Notes: generated by a model from the letters alone, not told the origin. A stretch of 10,777 nucleotides of DNA from Anaerolineales bacterium UBA3940 (GCA_002385675.1 DGDY01000099.1:1-10777); one strand, 5' to 3'; numbered from the stretch's first letter, positions 1 to 6,949 are shown. Numbers and translations: made by a program.

Positions 1-150
1 GGTATGGGTGGGCGTGGGCGTGGCAGTCGGCTCAGGCGATGGTGTCGGTACGGCGGGCGTGCTCGCCGGGAGCGCCGGGGCGCAGGCGACCAGCCACAGC
101 GCCAGCAGCGCAGCGATCAGTCGTTTTGCGGTGGTCCGTTCTGCTTGCAT
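1..150 (-). CDS. Lipoprotein, N-terminal fragment (runs off left edge)
   Basis: The minus strand reads in frame without a stop from an ATG at 150 to base 1, giving 50 residues. The first 23 form a classic lipoprotein signal peptide: Arg and Lys in the n-region (R5, K9, R10), a hydrophobic core rich in Leu and Ala (residues 11-22), then the lipobox L20-V21-A22-C23. After the cysteine comes a Pro/Thr/Ala-rich stretch ending in repeated Thr-Pro (PTATPTPTHT, residues 41-50), typical of the flexible linker that spaces a lipid-anchored domain from the membrane. The product should be processed by signal peptidase II and anchored by Cys23. The functional domain lies outside the window, so its role is unknown. 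No strong Shine-Dalgarno sequence precedes the ATG; the start rests on the signal peptide. The gene is transcribed away from the DUF5667 gene. Confidence 0.75.
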   Translation of the reverse strand, partial: MQAERTTAKRLIAALLALWLVACAPALPASTPAVPTPSPEPTATPTPTHT

Positions 151-202
151 GGCCCGATTAAAGCACCGGCCAGCGACATGGGCAAGCACCCTTGTTCCTG
201 CT

Positions 203-226
203 CCCCTCCCCGCTGGCGGGGAGGGG
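203..226. repeat. GC-rich perfect hairpin in divergent intergenic region
   Basis: CCCCTCCCCG at 203-212 pairs perfectly with CGGGGAGGGG at 217-226 around a four-base CTGG loop. It sits in the 197-bp gap between two divergent genes, so it is not placed as a terminator for either, and only TTT follows it. It looks like the dispersed intergenic palindromes common in GC-rich bacteria. It could also be a protein or RNA structural element. Its sense is unknown. Confidence 0.5.
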
Positions 227-295
227 TTTATGACCCCAGTCCTAGCCGGGAAATCCTATTTATTGCTCTGGCACTCTCTGCGAAGATCAGGCTAT

Positions 296-318
296 CAGGG
301 CCACATTTTTCGGCCCTG
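296..318 (+). other. Leader hairpin upstream of the DUF5667 gene
   Basis: CAGGGCC at 296-302 pairs with GGCCCTG at 312-318 across a nine-base A/T-rich loop. It ends 15 bases before the Shine-Dalgarno run at 333-340, so if transcribed it would lie in the 5' leader of the gene starting at 348. No riboswitch class is recognisable. A role in mRNA stability or translation is only a possibility. Confidence 0.35.
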
Positions 319-347
319 CCCTATCCATCAACGGAAGGAGAGGTGGA

Positions 348-1562
348 ATGGTTGCACTCATTCTTGCAGCAATCATCGCCGTAGCAGCGGCAATGGGCGG
401 AGTCGTTGTCGCGTCGGACTCGGCAGCACCGGGCGATGCCCTCTACGGCGTGGACCGCACCGTTGAGAGCATCCGGGTCAAGATGGCCCGCGGCGAAGCG
501 CGCACCGCGCTGCTTATGGAGCTGGCAAAGGAGCGTCTGCAGGAGGCAGGCGACGCCGACGAGGACAACGTCGATGCGGCGCTTGAGGAGTACATGGCCG
601 CCCTTGACGAACTGCTCAACGCAGTGATCGAGTCCGGCGAGGCCGACCCCGAACAGCTTGCCGCATTGCTCGAAGCTCTTGACAACTACGAGGAGCAGTT
701 GCGGGCCATCCTCGATGACCTTGAGGAAGGCGGCGACGACACACCCGGCGACGTCCCTGACGATGGCGAAGACGATCAGAACGACCCCGACGACGGGGAC
801 AATGATCAGGACGACCCCACCGATGGGGACGATAATCAGGATGACCCTGATGATGGGGACAATGATCAGGGTGACCCCAATGATGGGGACGATGATCAAA
901 ACGACCCCGACGACGAGCAGGATGAGGAGTCTTCTGCCTGTGTCGGCGCCAACCCGCACCCGGTCGTGATGGCGCTCTCCCAGTCGTATGGTTACGAGTA
1001 CGACGAGATCATATCGTGGTTCTGCAGCGGCTACGGCCTGGGCGAGATCAAGCACGCGCTGGCCGCCGAGAGCGCCATGGCTACGGGCGAGGATGATGAG
1101 GACGGCGACCAGAACGGCGGCTATACTGCCGAAGAGATCCTCGCGCTCAAGTCTGAGCTGGGCGGCTGGGGCCAGGTCTGGCAGCACCTCGGGCGCATCG
1201 GCAAGGGCCGGAACCCGCACAACATCAGCGACCCCGGCGACCGCGAACTCCGCGCGCCCGACGAGCCGACCGTTGAAGGCGACGACGCGGCTGATGATGA
1301 GCCTCAAAGCCCGGTTGCCGAGCCCACCGCCGAGCCGCAGGACCGCCCTGGCAACGGCAATGGTAGCGGCAACGGTAACGGCAATGGCAACGGGAATGGC
1401 CGCGGCAACGGCAACAACGGGAACAACGGGCGCGGCAATGGCAACATCCCGCCCGGCCACCGGGAAGACGGGCCAGGTAACGGCAAGGGGAATAACGGCA
1501 ACAACGGGAATGGCAACGGCAATGGCAATGGCCGCGGCAACGGGCGCGGTCGCGGCAGGTAG
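348..1562 (+). CDS. Secreted DUF5667-domain protein with acidic decapeptide repeats and Gly-Asn tail
   Basis: The 404-residue product is probably exported. The ATG at 348 is set by a strong ribosome site (GGAAGGAG at 333-340, seven bases away). Residues 3-22 form a hydrophobic segment, although the n-region lacks the usual positive charge. Residues about 25-120 match DUF5667 (APGD.LY.VDRTVE..R followed by a long helical region ELAKERLQE). Residues 138-187 are five tandem acidic decapeptides. Residues 198-240 hold a separate module with two Cys (C198, C226) and the pattern HPV..AL...[18 protein letters not shown], and residues 260-285 add [19 protein letters not shown]. Residues 335-404 are mostly Gly-Asn ending in Gly-Arg. 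DUF5667 has no established function. The acidic run might bind calcium or act as a spacer, and the tail might be a surface-interaction region; both are inference. The large open frame on the opposite strand is a by-product of the repetitive, GC-rich coding. Confidence 0.88.
   Translation: MVALILAAIIAVAAAMGGVVVASDSAAPGDALYGVDRTVESIRVKMARGEARTALLMELAKERLQEAGDADEDNVDAALEEYMAALDELLNAVIESGEADPEQLAALLEALDNYEEQLRAILDDLEEGGDDTPGDVPDDGEDDQNDPDDGDNDQDDPTDGDDNQDDPDDGDNDQGDPNDGDDDQNDPDDEQDEESSACVGANPHPVVMALSQSYGYEYDEIISWFCSGYGLGEIKHALAAESAMATGEDDEDGDQNGGYTAEEILALKSELGGWGQVWQHLGRIGKGRNPHNISDPGDRELRAPDEPTVEGDDAADDEPQSPVAEPTAEPQDRPGNGNGSGNGNGNGNGNGRGNGNNGNNGRGNGNIPPGHREDGPGNGKGNNGNNGNGNGNGNGRGNGRGRGR
759..908 (+). 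repeat. In-frame 30-bp tandem repeat, five copies
   Basis: Five 30-bp units encode [40 protein letters not shown] and [10 protein letters not shown] (residues 138-187 of the DUF5667 protein). A sixth, degenerate unit begins with DDEQDEE. Asp, Gly and Pro positions are fixed while third codon positions differ between copies, so the array is not a very recent duplication and the peptide appears to be under selection. Unit length divisible by three keeps the frame when copies are gained or lost. Confidence 0.9.
1350..1559 (+). repeat. Low-complexity Gly-Asn coding repeat
   Basis: A hexanucleotide-like GGCAAY repeat encodes alternating Gly-Asn with interspersed Arg (residues 335-365 and 377-404), broken by a short IPPGHREDG segment. 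Asn codons alternate AAC/AAT and Gly codons GGC/GGT/GGG. The last residues are GRGRGR, giving a basic end opposite in charge to the acidic repeats earlier in the same protein. Confidence 0.85.
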
Positions 1563-1593
1563 CAGGCTGCCCGCCCCCACCCTCTGAAAGCAG

Positions 1594-1625
1594 AACCCCC
1601 GCCGGTATTTGGCGGGGTTTCTTTG
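1594..1625 (+). terminator. Rho-independent terminator of the DUF5667 gene
   Basis: AACCCCCGCC at 1594-1603 pairs with GGCGGGGTT at 1611-1619 (one bulged C) over a seven-base loop, followed by TCTTT. It begins 31 bases after the stop codon. A minus-strand gene ends at 1659 facing it, and the reverse complement also carries a short T/C-rich stretch, so it may stop transcription from both sides. Confidence 0.8.
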
Positions 1626-1658
1626 TCATTCTGGCGGAGGGCTTCCCCGGCGCACGCC

Positions 1659-2609
1659 TTATGACCCACTGGCTACGTCGCCGGTTTCAGGGAACTCGTA
1701 CGCTCGCAGTGTTTCTCCCTCCGACCACGTGCCATCGGGATGCAGTATCACCACCCAGCCGTCCGGGTGGGTTACGTAGCAGGTCGGCGCTTCGGGGTCG
1801 TCATCACACTGATACAGCGCCGTATAGGCGAACTCCGGCTGGGTGCCCCAGCCCAGCACCTCGCGGTAGCCCGTCCCGAAGGCGTCGCCGCGCCAGATAT
1901 TGCCAAAGCCGCTGACCGGGGCCACGAGGCCCGGCGGCGCTTCGACGCTGTCGGCGGTATCCCGCGTGACGTTGAGCGGGTCGCTCGTCATGAGCAGGCG
2001 GTAGCGGCCCGTGCCCGGTTCGACAGGCTCGTCGGCAAGGACGAAGTACCGGCCAATATCGCGCAACCACAGCATCCAGCCGCGCTCAAAGGGCTGCGCC
2101 GCCGCCTCTGTCTCCAGCACAGGCTGGCTGGCGCAGCGCTCGACTACCGGCGTGGTGAACCACCGGCCAGCGCACACCATGCCGAGGTCTACAGTCTGCT
2201 CGACGCTGCCCATTCGCGCCGATGTGACCGTCAGCCGCGCCGACAGCGCGCCGGTGAGCGACGTGTCCACGCGCACGCCAAGCGAGCCTGCCGGTGGCAG
2301 GCCATCATAGCAATGCTGCTGACCGCCCTCCGGGCGCTCGGCGTGCAGGCAAAGCTGGACCTCGCCGCCAAGCGACGCCCACGTCGCGGTAATGCTGTCG
2401 CCGACGATGATGTCCTCGCCCGGTTCCAGCTCAAACGTCTGGATTTCCGGCGGCATGACGGGCAGCGCGTCCATCGCCCGCGCATCGCCGTCATCGGCGG
2501 CCAGCGCCGCGTCGAGGCGCGGGAGGAGCGTCTCGGCGGTAAAGGTACAGGCTACCACCGGAACAGCAAGGATGATCAGCACCGGCACAATGTTCAGCAA
2601 TCGTTTCAT
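1659..2609 (-). CDS. Lipoprotein with Ig-like region and Chloroflexota-type GFG.IWR module
   Basis: I start this gene at the ATG at 2609 (316 residues) rather than at the in-frame GTG at 2660, because residue 1 then begins a lipoprotein signal: MKR, hydrophobic core, lipobox V18-V19-A20-C21. A promoter-like pair at 2667-2695 would also start transcription at about 2660, downstream of or at that GTG. After the anchor, residues about 53-143 have the alternating hydrophobic pattern of a beta-sandwich ([15 protein letters not shown]... and SARLTVTSA). Residues 146-159 hold a Cys pair (C146, C159). The C-terminal part carries [10 protein letters not shown] (172-181), GFGNIWRGD (234-242) and LGWGTQPE (252-259), a pattern I recognise from many uncharacterised Chloroflexota exported proteins, plus Cys268 and Cys277. 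Function is unknown; an extracytoplasmic binding or envelope role is inferred from location only. It ends convergent with the DUF5667 gene. Confidence 0.82.
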   Translation of the reverse strand: MKRLLNIVPVLIILAVPVVACTFTAETLLPRLDAALAADDGDARAMDALPVMPPEIQTFELEPGEDIIVGDSITATWASLGGEVQLCLHAERPEGGQQHCYDGLPPAGSLGVRVDTSLTGALSARLTVTSARMGSVEQTVDLGMVCAGRWFTTPVVERCASQPVLETEAAAQPFERGWMLWLRDIGRYFVLADEPVEPGTGRYRLLMTSDPLNVTRDTADSVEAPPGLVAPVSGFGNIWRGDAFGTGYREVLGWGTQPEFAYTALYQCDDDPEAPTCYVTHPDGWVVILHPDGTWSEGETLRAYEFPETGDVASGS

Positions 2610-2666
2610 CAAGACCTGCCCTGCAGAACAGCTCTCAATCACCGGGCGCAGCAGCGCCACAACAGC

Positions 2667-2695
2667 ATCATATCAGCTTGGCAGTGTTGTTTCAC
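2667..2695 (-). promoter_or_regulatory. Candidate sigma70-type promoter for the 1659-2609 lipoprotein gene
   Basis: On the minus strand GTGAAA (2690-2695, four of six to the -35 consensus) and TATGAT (2667-2672, five of six to the -10 consensus) are separated by 17 bases. Transcription would begin near 2660 and give a leader of about 50 bases before the ATG at 2609, with a modest AGG-containing ribosome site. Confidence 0.4.
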
Positions 2696-2773
2696 CTGCC
2701 ACCCGGTGGAAAAGATCTCCTTCTTATGACGGATACCAAAGCTCTCAGGTTCCCTCAAGCTTACTGCATTGTG

Positions 2774-2781
2774 AAGGAGGT
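2774..2781 (+). other. Orphan perfect Shine-Dalgarno sequence upstream of ppc
   Basis: AAGGAGGT is a full eight-base match to the 16S anti-Shine-Dalgarno region, yet no ATG, GTG or TTG lies within 5-15 bases downstream. The nearest start (GTG at 2805) is 23 bases away, and the preferred ppc start is 116 bases away. The rest of the 288-bp divergent gap (2610-2897) shows only a five-bp hairpin CGGGG/CCCCG at 2828-2842 and the minus-strand promoter candidate. Confidence 0.35.
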
Positions 2782-2897
2782 CACCAAACAAATAGGGCGG
2801 TTCAGTGGAGAATCCTTCACTCCTTTACGGGGCCTCTCCCCGCGCGATAGAATCCACTCACCCAGCCAACCCGGAGACAGCGTTAGGTTATCTGAGC

Positions 2898-5570
2898 ATG
2901 GCCGACGAACCGAATAACTCCAGCGCCCTGAGCGACGACATCCACCTGCTTGGTGACCTGCTCGGGCAGGTCATCCGCGAGCAGCACGGCGACGCCGCGC
3001 TTGAGCTTGTCGAGCGGGTGCGGCTCGCTGCCAAGGCCAGCCGACAGGGCGACGCACAGGCCACCGCCGAACTGACCCGCCTGATCGAAGCACAGGACCT
3101 GCCTTCGCTCAGGATACTCATCCGCGCGTTCAGCATCTTTTTCCAGTTGATCAACATCGCGGAGGACCAGCAGCGCATCCGCGTGCTGCGCGAGCGCGAG
3201 GCCAGTGGCGTGCTGAAAGAGTCGCTGGAGGAGGCGCTGCGCCTGCTGCACGCACGCGGCATGACGGCAGCCGACGTCCGCGACCTGCTCGGGCGGCTGC
3301 GCGTGCGGCTCGTGCTGACCGCCCACCCCACCGAGGCCAAGCGCAAGGAGGTGCTCGTCAAGCTGCGGCACATTGCCGACATGCTCGACCGGCGCGACCG
3401 CGTCAACCTGCTCCCGCGTGAGCAGACCGCGCTGCGCGAGTACCTCGCCGCCGAGATCGAGGAGTTGTGGCAGACGCGCCCCACCCGCGCCTCCCGCCCG
3501 ACCGTCGCCGATGAGGTGGACTTCGGCATTTACTTCCTGACTTCCACCATCATGGACGTCGCCGTTGACATCCATGAGGAGTTCCGCCGTCTGCTTGCGG
3601 AGATCTACCCCGGCGAGGACTGGAGCGACCTGCCCGTGCTGCTGCAATACGCCACCTGGGTCGGCGGCGACCGGGATGGCAACCCGAACGTCACACCGGA
3701 AACGACTCTGCACACGCTCGCCACGCTGCGCCACGCCGTGCGCAGCGTCTACCTGGAGGACGTGCGCCTGTTGCGCGAGCACCTCACCCAATCCGTTCAC
3801 GAGGTAGGGGTGTCCGAGGCGCTGCGCGAGTCGGTGAAAAATTCCGGCCTGGAGGAGCGTTACCCCGGCGAGATCTACCGGCAAAAGATGGAGCAGATCT
3901 GGCGGCGGATGGAGGCCGACGAGTACCGCAGCGGTGAAGACCTGCTCGCCGATCTCCGCCTCGTCCAGTCCAGCCTGCTGGAGAACCGGGGCGAGCGCAT
4001 CGCGCGGGGCGACGTGGGGCGGCTGATGGAGAAGGTGCGCCTGTTCGGGCTGCACCTCGCCCCGCTGGAGGTGCGCGAGGACGCCCGGCGCACGGCGGCG
4101 GCGATAGCGGAGATCTTCAGGGCATACGGCATCGCGGACGACTACCTCGCGCTGCCCGAGGAGGAGAAACAGGCGCTCCTCACGCGGGAGATCCTCTCGC
4201 CACGCCCGCTTCTTCCCGCCGAACCGCGCTTCTCCGGGGACACCAACGACGTGATCGCCACGTGGCGCGCCGTCGCCGAGGCGCACCGGCGCTACGGCCC
4301 CGCCGCGCTTGACAGCGCCATCGCCAGCATGAGCCGGCACGCCAGCGACGTGCTCGCCATGCTGCTATTCGCCAGCGAGGTAGGCGTCGAGCGGGATGTG
4401 GACCTCGTGCCGCTGTTCGAAACCATTGAAGACCTTGACCACGCCCCGGCTGCGCTGACGGCGCTGTATGACAACCCGGCCTACGCGAAGGTGCTCGCCG
4501 CGCGCGGCAGCCGCCAGCAGGTGATGATCGGCTACTCGGACAGCGCGAAGGACGGCGGCTACCTGATGTCCAAGTGGGGGCTGTACAAGGCGCAGCAGGC
4601 GCTGGCGGACGTCTGCGAGCGGCGCGGCGTGCTGCTGGAGCTGTTCCACGGGCGGGGCGGTAGCATCGGGCGCGGCGGCGGCCCGGCCAACCTCGCGATC
4701 CTCGCGCAGCCGCCCGCCGCGATGAAGGGGCCCATCCGCATCACCGAGCAGGGCGAGGTCATCGCCTACCGCTACAGCAACCCGGCCATAGCCCGCCGTC
4801 ATTTGCATCAGGTTTTCAATGCTGCGCTGATCGCCTCCGCCATGGAGCCGGAAGACTTCTGCTGCCCGGAGTGGCACGATCTGTGCGAGGAGATGGCCCG
4901 CACCTCACAGGCCGCCTACCGCAAGCTGGTATACGAAACGCCCGGCTTCCTCGAGTACTGGCAGCAGGCGACGCCCATACAGGAGCTTTCTCGCCTGCCG
5001 ATTGGCTCCCGCCCGGCCAAACGCCGCTCCGGCGATTTCGAGGCGGTCCGCGCCATCCCGTGGGTTTTCTCCTGGATGCAGAACCGCGCCATCATCCCTA
5101 GCTGGTACGGCGTCGGCACGGCGCTGGAGGCGTGCGCGGGCGCGCATGAGGATGGCCTCGCCACGCTGCGCGAGATGTTCGCCCGGTGGCGCTTCTTCCA
5201 CGCGATCATCGAGAACGTGCACCTGGACCTCGCCAAGTCCGATATGACCATCGCCCGGCTGTACAACGGGCTGGTAGAGGACCCGGACCTGCGCGACCGC
5301 ATCTTCTCGCAGATCGAGGCGGAGTACGAGCGGACGCGTACCTGGCTCAACCGCATCCTTGAGCAGGACAGGCTCCTCGACAACGCCCCGGTGATGCAGC
5401 GCTCCATCGACCGGCGCAACCCCTATGTGGACCCGCTCAACTACATTCAGGTGACGCTGCTGCGCGATCTGCGGCAGGGCCGCGAGGCGCGCGGCGAGCG
5501 CTCAGCCCTGCTCGACGCGGCGCTGGCAACCGTCAACGGCATCGCCGCCGGGATGAAAACGACAGGTTAG
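2898..5570 (+). CDS. ppc: Phosphoenolpyruvate carboxylase
   Basis: This cytoplasmic enzyme carboxylates phosphoenolpyruvate with bicarbonate to oxaloacetate, replenishing the TCA cycle. The product has 890 residues, close to the 883 of the E. coli enzyme. The ATG at 2898 places the conserved N-terminal helix (LSDDIHLLGDLLG) about ten residues in, as in the family; an in-frame GTG at 2805 would add 31 unconserved residues. The ribosome site is weak for either start. Catalytic motifs are all present: TAHPTE with H143, GGDRDGNP (256-263), GYSDSAKDGG (545-554), FHGRGGSIGRGGGP with H584, R586 and R592 (583-596), and TEQGE (617-621). Inhibitor-site residues K780 and R840 align with E. coli K773 and R832, but the C-terminus reads GMKTTG where the family usually has GMRNTG, so T888 replaces the effector-binding Asn881. 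No terminator was seen, and a lipoprotein gene follows on the same strand after 155 bp. Confidence 0.97.
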   Translation: MADEPNNSSALSDDIHLLGDLLGQVIREQHGDAALELVERVRLAAKASRQGDAQATAELTRLIEAQDLPSLRILIRAFSIFFQLINIAEDQQRIRVLREREASGVLKESLEEALRLLHARGMTAADVRDLLGRLRVRLVLTAHPTEAKRKEVLVKLRHIADMLDRRDRVNLLPREQTALREYLAAEIEELWQTRPTRASRPTVADEVDFGIYFLTSTIMDVAVDIHEEFRRLLAEIYPGEDWSDLPVLLQYATWVGGDRDGNPNVTPETTLHTLATLRHAVRSVYLEDVRLLREHLTQSVHEVGVSEALRESVKNSGLEERYPGEIYRQKMEQIWRRMEADEYRSGEDLLADLRLVQSSLLENRGERIARGDVGRLMEKVRLFGLHLAPLEVREDARRTAAAIAEIFRAYGIADDYLALPEEEKQALLTREILSPRPLLPAEPRFSGDTNDVIATWRAVAEAHRRYGPAALDSAIASMSRHASDVLAMLLFASEVGVERDVDLVPLFETIEDLDHAPAALTALYDNPAYAKVLAARGSRQQVMIGYSDSAKDGGYLMSKWGLYKAQQALADVCERRGVLLELFHGRGGSIGRGGGPANLAILAQPPAAMKGPIRITEQGEVIAYRYSNPAIARRHLHQVFNAALIASAMEPEDFCCPEWHDLCEEMARTSQAAYRKLVYETPGFLEYWQQATPIQELSRLPIGSRPAKRRSGDFEAVRAIPWVFSWMQNRAIIPSWYGVGTALEACAGAHEDGLATLREMFARWRFFHAIIENVHLDLAKSDMTIARLYNGLVEDPDLRDRIFSQIEAEYERTRTWLNRILEQDRLLDNAPVMQRSIDRRNPYVDPLNYIQVTLLRDLRQGREARGERSALLDAALATVNGIAAGMKTTG

Positions 5571-5604
5571 GCAGACCTCCCTAATCGGCTGGCGATACGA
5601 CAGT

Positions 5605-5632
5605 TTGGCAAAACAGGTCGTGAGGATATTGC
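5605..5632 (+). promoter_or_regulatory. Weak promoter candidate before the 5726 lipoprotein gene
   Basis: TTGGCA (5605-5610, five of six to the -35 consensus) is followed after 16 bases by TATTGC (5627-5632, three of six to the -10 consensus). The leader would be about 85 bases and would include the palindromic repeat at 5629-5704. The poor -10 keeps this tentative; read-through from ppc is the alternative. Confidence 0.22.
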
Positions 5633-5704
5633 TCTCACCTCTCGTGGGAGAAGGGTGCGGACCACCAAAGGTGGTCGGCGGGATGAGGGGCCGAAGCACG
5701 CGAA
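5629..5704 (+). repeat. Intergenic palindromic repeat, copy 1
   Basis: The ppc-lipoprotein gap contains a TTGCTCTCACCTCT start (5629-5642), a perfect hairpin GACCACC-aaa-GGTGGTC (5660-5676), and a 25-base segment at 5680-5704 ending in CGAAGCACGCGAA. The first and last of these recur in the gap after the next gene (7042-7055 in the same orientation with one mismatch; 6990-7014 in opposite orientation with two). This marks a degenerate dispersed element rather than unique sequence. No T-run follows the hairpin, so terminator activity is doubtful. Confidence 0.6.
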
Positions 5705-5725
5705 TCTAAAAAGTGTCGTATCCAG

Positions 5726-6949
5726 ATGAAGAAGAAATTGGCGGCTGCGCTCGCCCTGCTGGCTGCGCTGCTGCTCGCAGCTTGTGCGGGGGCCAATCCG
5801 GCCCAGAATAACGGCAGCACGGGCGAAGGTGTCACGCCGGACACCGCGCCAGAAGAACTAGCCGAGCCGACCGAACCGGCTGTCTCCATCGGCACGCCGA
5901 ACCTGGACACGGATGAGGACGAGGCAGCAACGCCGGAGGTGCCCATCCCGGTGATAGTCGCGCAGGAGGTGCTCGCCCAGCAGTTGAACCTCATGCCGAA
6001 CGAGATCACCGTTATCGATTACGAGGAAGTGGAGTGGGAGAACACCTGCCTCGGATTGCCGCTTGAAGAGGAGTTGTGTGAGGATCAGACCATCCCCGGC
6101 TACAGCGTGATACTGGAGGCGGAAGGCGGCGAGTACGAGCTTCACATCGACGCGGCGGGCCAGCGTGTGGCGCTCGCCGGTGCGCCCGACGTCGCACTGG
6201 CCGAGGTATCCATGACGTGGCAGTCCAACGAGGCGCCCTGCCAGGTCGCCACGCTGGGGCCTGAGGGCGTGGTCTACGGCCTGTGCAACGGCCCGGCGCT
6301 GATGGACGCATTCGTTGACCCGGACCGCGCCACGCAGCTTGCCGGGTTTGTCTCGACATACCAAGCCTTCGAGGCGGACACCCCGGCGGGCAGCATTGCC
6401 TTTGAGGGTCAGGGTGAAACCGAGGCGACCGAAGCCGAGCAGCGCATGATCGCCGAGTGGGCGCGGCTGACCGCTGTCGAGTCGTCCTCAGGCCGCCGCT
6501 CCGTCGAACTGGGCCTGGCCCTGCTGATGCACCAGGAGGGCGGCTCGGAGCAGGTCTGTCAGGACGTGCTGATCTACTCGACGGGCACGGTCCGCGCTTA
6601 CTCCTGCGATGCTGCGATGCCCGAGGAGCTTGGCGAGGTACAGCTCAACGCCGATGAACTGGCACAGCTCTACGCCTGGCTCGACGACCTCCAGCAGTTC
6701 ACGGTAGACGAGAGCGTCCAGGCGACGCCCGGCACTAACGAGGGCGACGGGACCACCCCGCCCGCCACCGCCGAGCCGCCCGCCGAGGGCGCGCCCATCC
6801 GCCAGATGATCTTCGCCGGGCGCGGCGAGCAGCAGGCAAGCCAGGCGGACAACGACGCCATTCTCACCTTTGCGCAGGAACAGCTTGATGAGATCCTCGC
6901 AAGCGCCCCGCCGGCAGACGCCGAGCCGACCCCGACCGAGGAATCATAA
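5726..6949 (+). CDS. Lipoprotein with CLG/PGY cysteine module
   Basis: The 407-residue product begins MKKK, followed by a long Ala/Leu core and the lipobox L17-A18-A19-C20, so it should be lipid-anchored outside the cytoplasmic membrane. Residues 21-75 form an acidic, Pro/Thr-rich linker. Residues about 77-150 carry the pattern VLAQQLNL...I.V..YEEVEWENTCLGLP....C......PGYSVILEA....Y.LH.D, with Cys108 and Cys118, which resembles a recurring uncharacterised module of Chloroflexota and some cyanobacterial exported proteins. Residues 160-330 form a second region with Cys172, Cys187, Cys278 and Cys294 that I do not recognise. A Pro/Glu/Thr-rich segment follows (333-356), then an Asp/Glu/Pro tail. 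The protein is strongly acidic overall. No clear Shine-Dalgarno sequence precedes the ATG; the start rests on the signal peptide. Function is unknown, and paired cysteines suggest disulfides after export. Confidence 0.85.
   Translation: MKKKLAAALALLAALLLAACAGANPAQNNGSTGEGVTPDTAPEELAEPTEPAVSIGTPNLDTDEDEAATPEVPIPVIVAQEVLAQQLNLMPNEITVIDYEEVEWENTCLGLPLEEELCEDQTIPGYSVILEAEGGEYELHIDAAGQRVALAGAPDVALAEVSMTWQSNEAPCQVATLGPEGVVYGLCNGPALMDAFVDPDRATQLAGFVSTYQAFEADTPAGSIAFEGQGETEATEAEQRMIAEWARLTAVESSSGRRSVELGLALLMHQEGGSEQVCQDVLIYSTGTVRAYSCDAAMPEELGEVQLNADELAQLYAWLDDLQQFTVDESVQATPGTNEGDGTTPPATAEPPAEGAPIRQMIFAGRGEQQASQADNDAILTFAQEQLDEILASAPPADAEPTPTEES

Noticed and set aside
759..908. Possible CRISPR array (regular 30-bp periodicity)
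   Set aside because: Units are contiguous with no unique spacers, lie in frame within a coding region, and differ mainly at synonymous positions; no cas genes are nearby.
321..1580. 419-residue minus-strand frame resembling a multi-span membrane protein ([16 protein letters not shown] repeats)
   Set aside because: It is the reverse complement of the DUF5667 gene. The hydrophobic repeats are the antisense of Asp-rich and Gly-Asn codons, and the plus strand has a ribosome site, domain match and terminator.
1740..2729. 329-residue plus-strand open frame
   Set aside because: Antisense of the 1659-2609 lipoprotein, which has a signal peptide, promoter candidate and recognisable motifs; this frame has none.
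2771..2917. Small protein starting at GTG 2771 and ending after the ppc start
   Set aside because: The strong AAGGAGGT lies inside, not ahead of, this frame; the peptide has no signal, domain or compositional coherence.
2883..4340. 485-residue minus-strand open frame
   Set aside because: Antisense of the certain ppc gene; no recognisable domain, and long antisense frames are expected at this GC content.
5660..5676. Hairpin GACCACC-aaa-GGTGGTC as ppc terminator
   Set aside because: It starts 90 bases after the stop, has no T-run, and lies within the dispersed repeat element.
5502..5699. 65-residue minus-strand frame spanning the ppc end and the following gap
   Set aside because: It translates the intergenic palindromic element and antisense ppc; no ribosome site or conserved feature.
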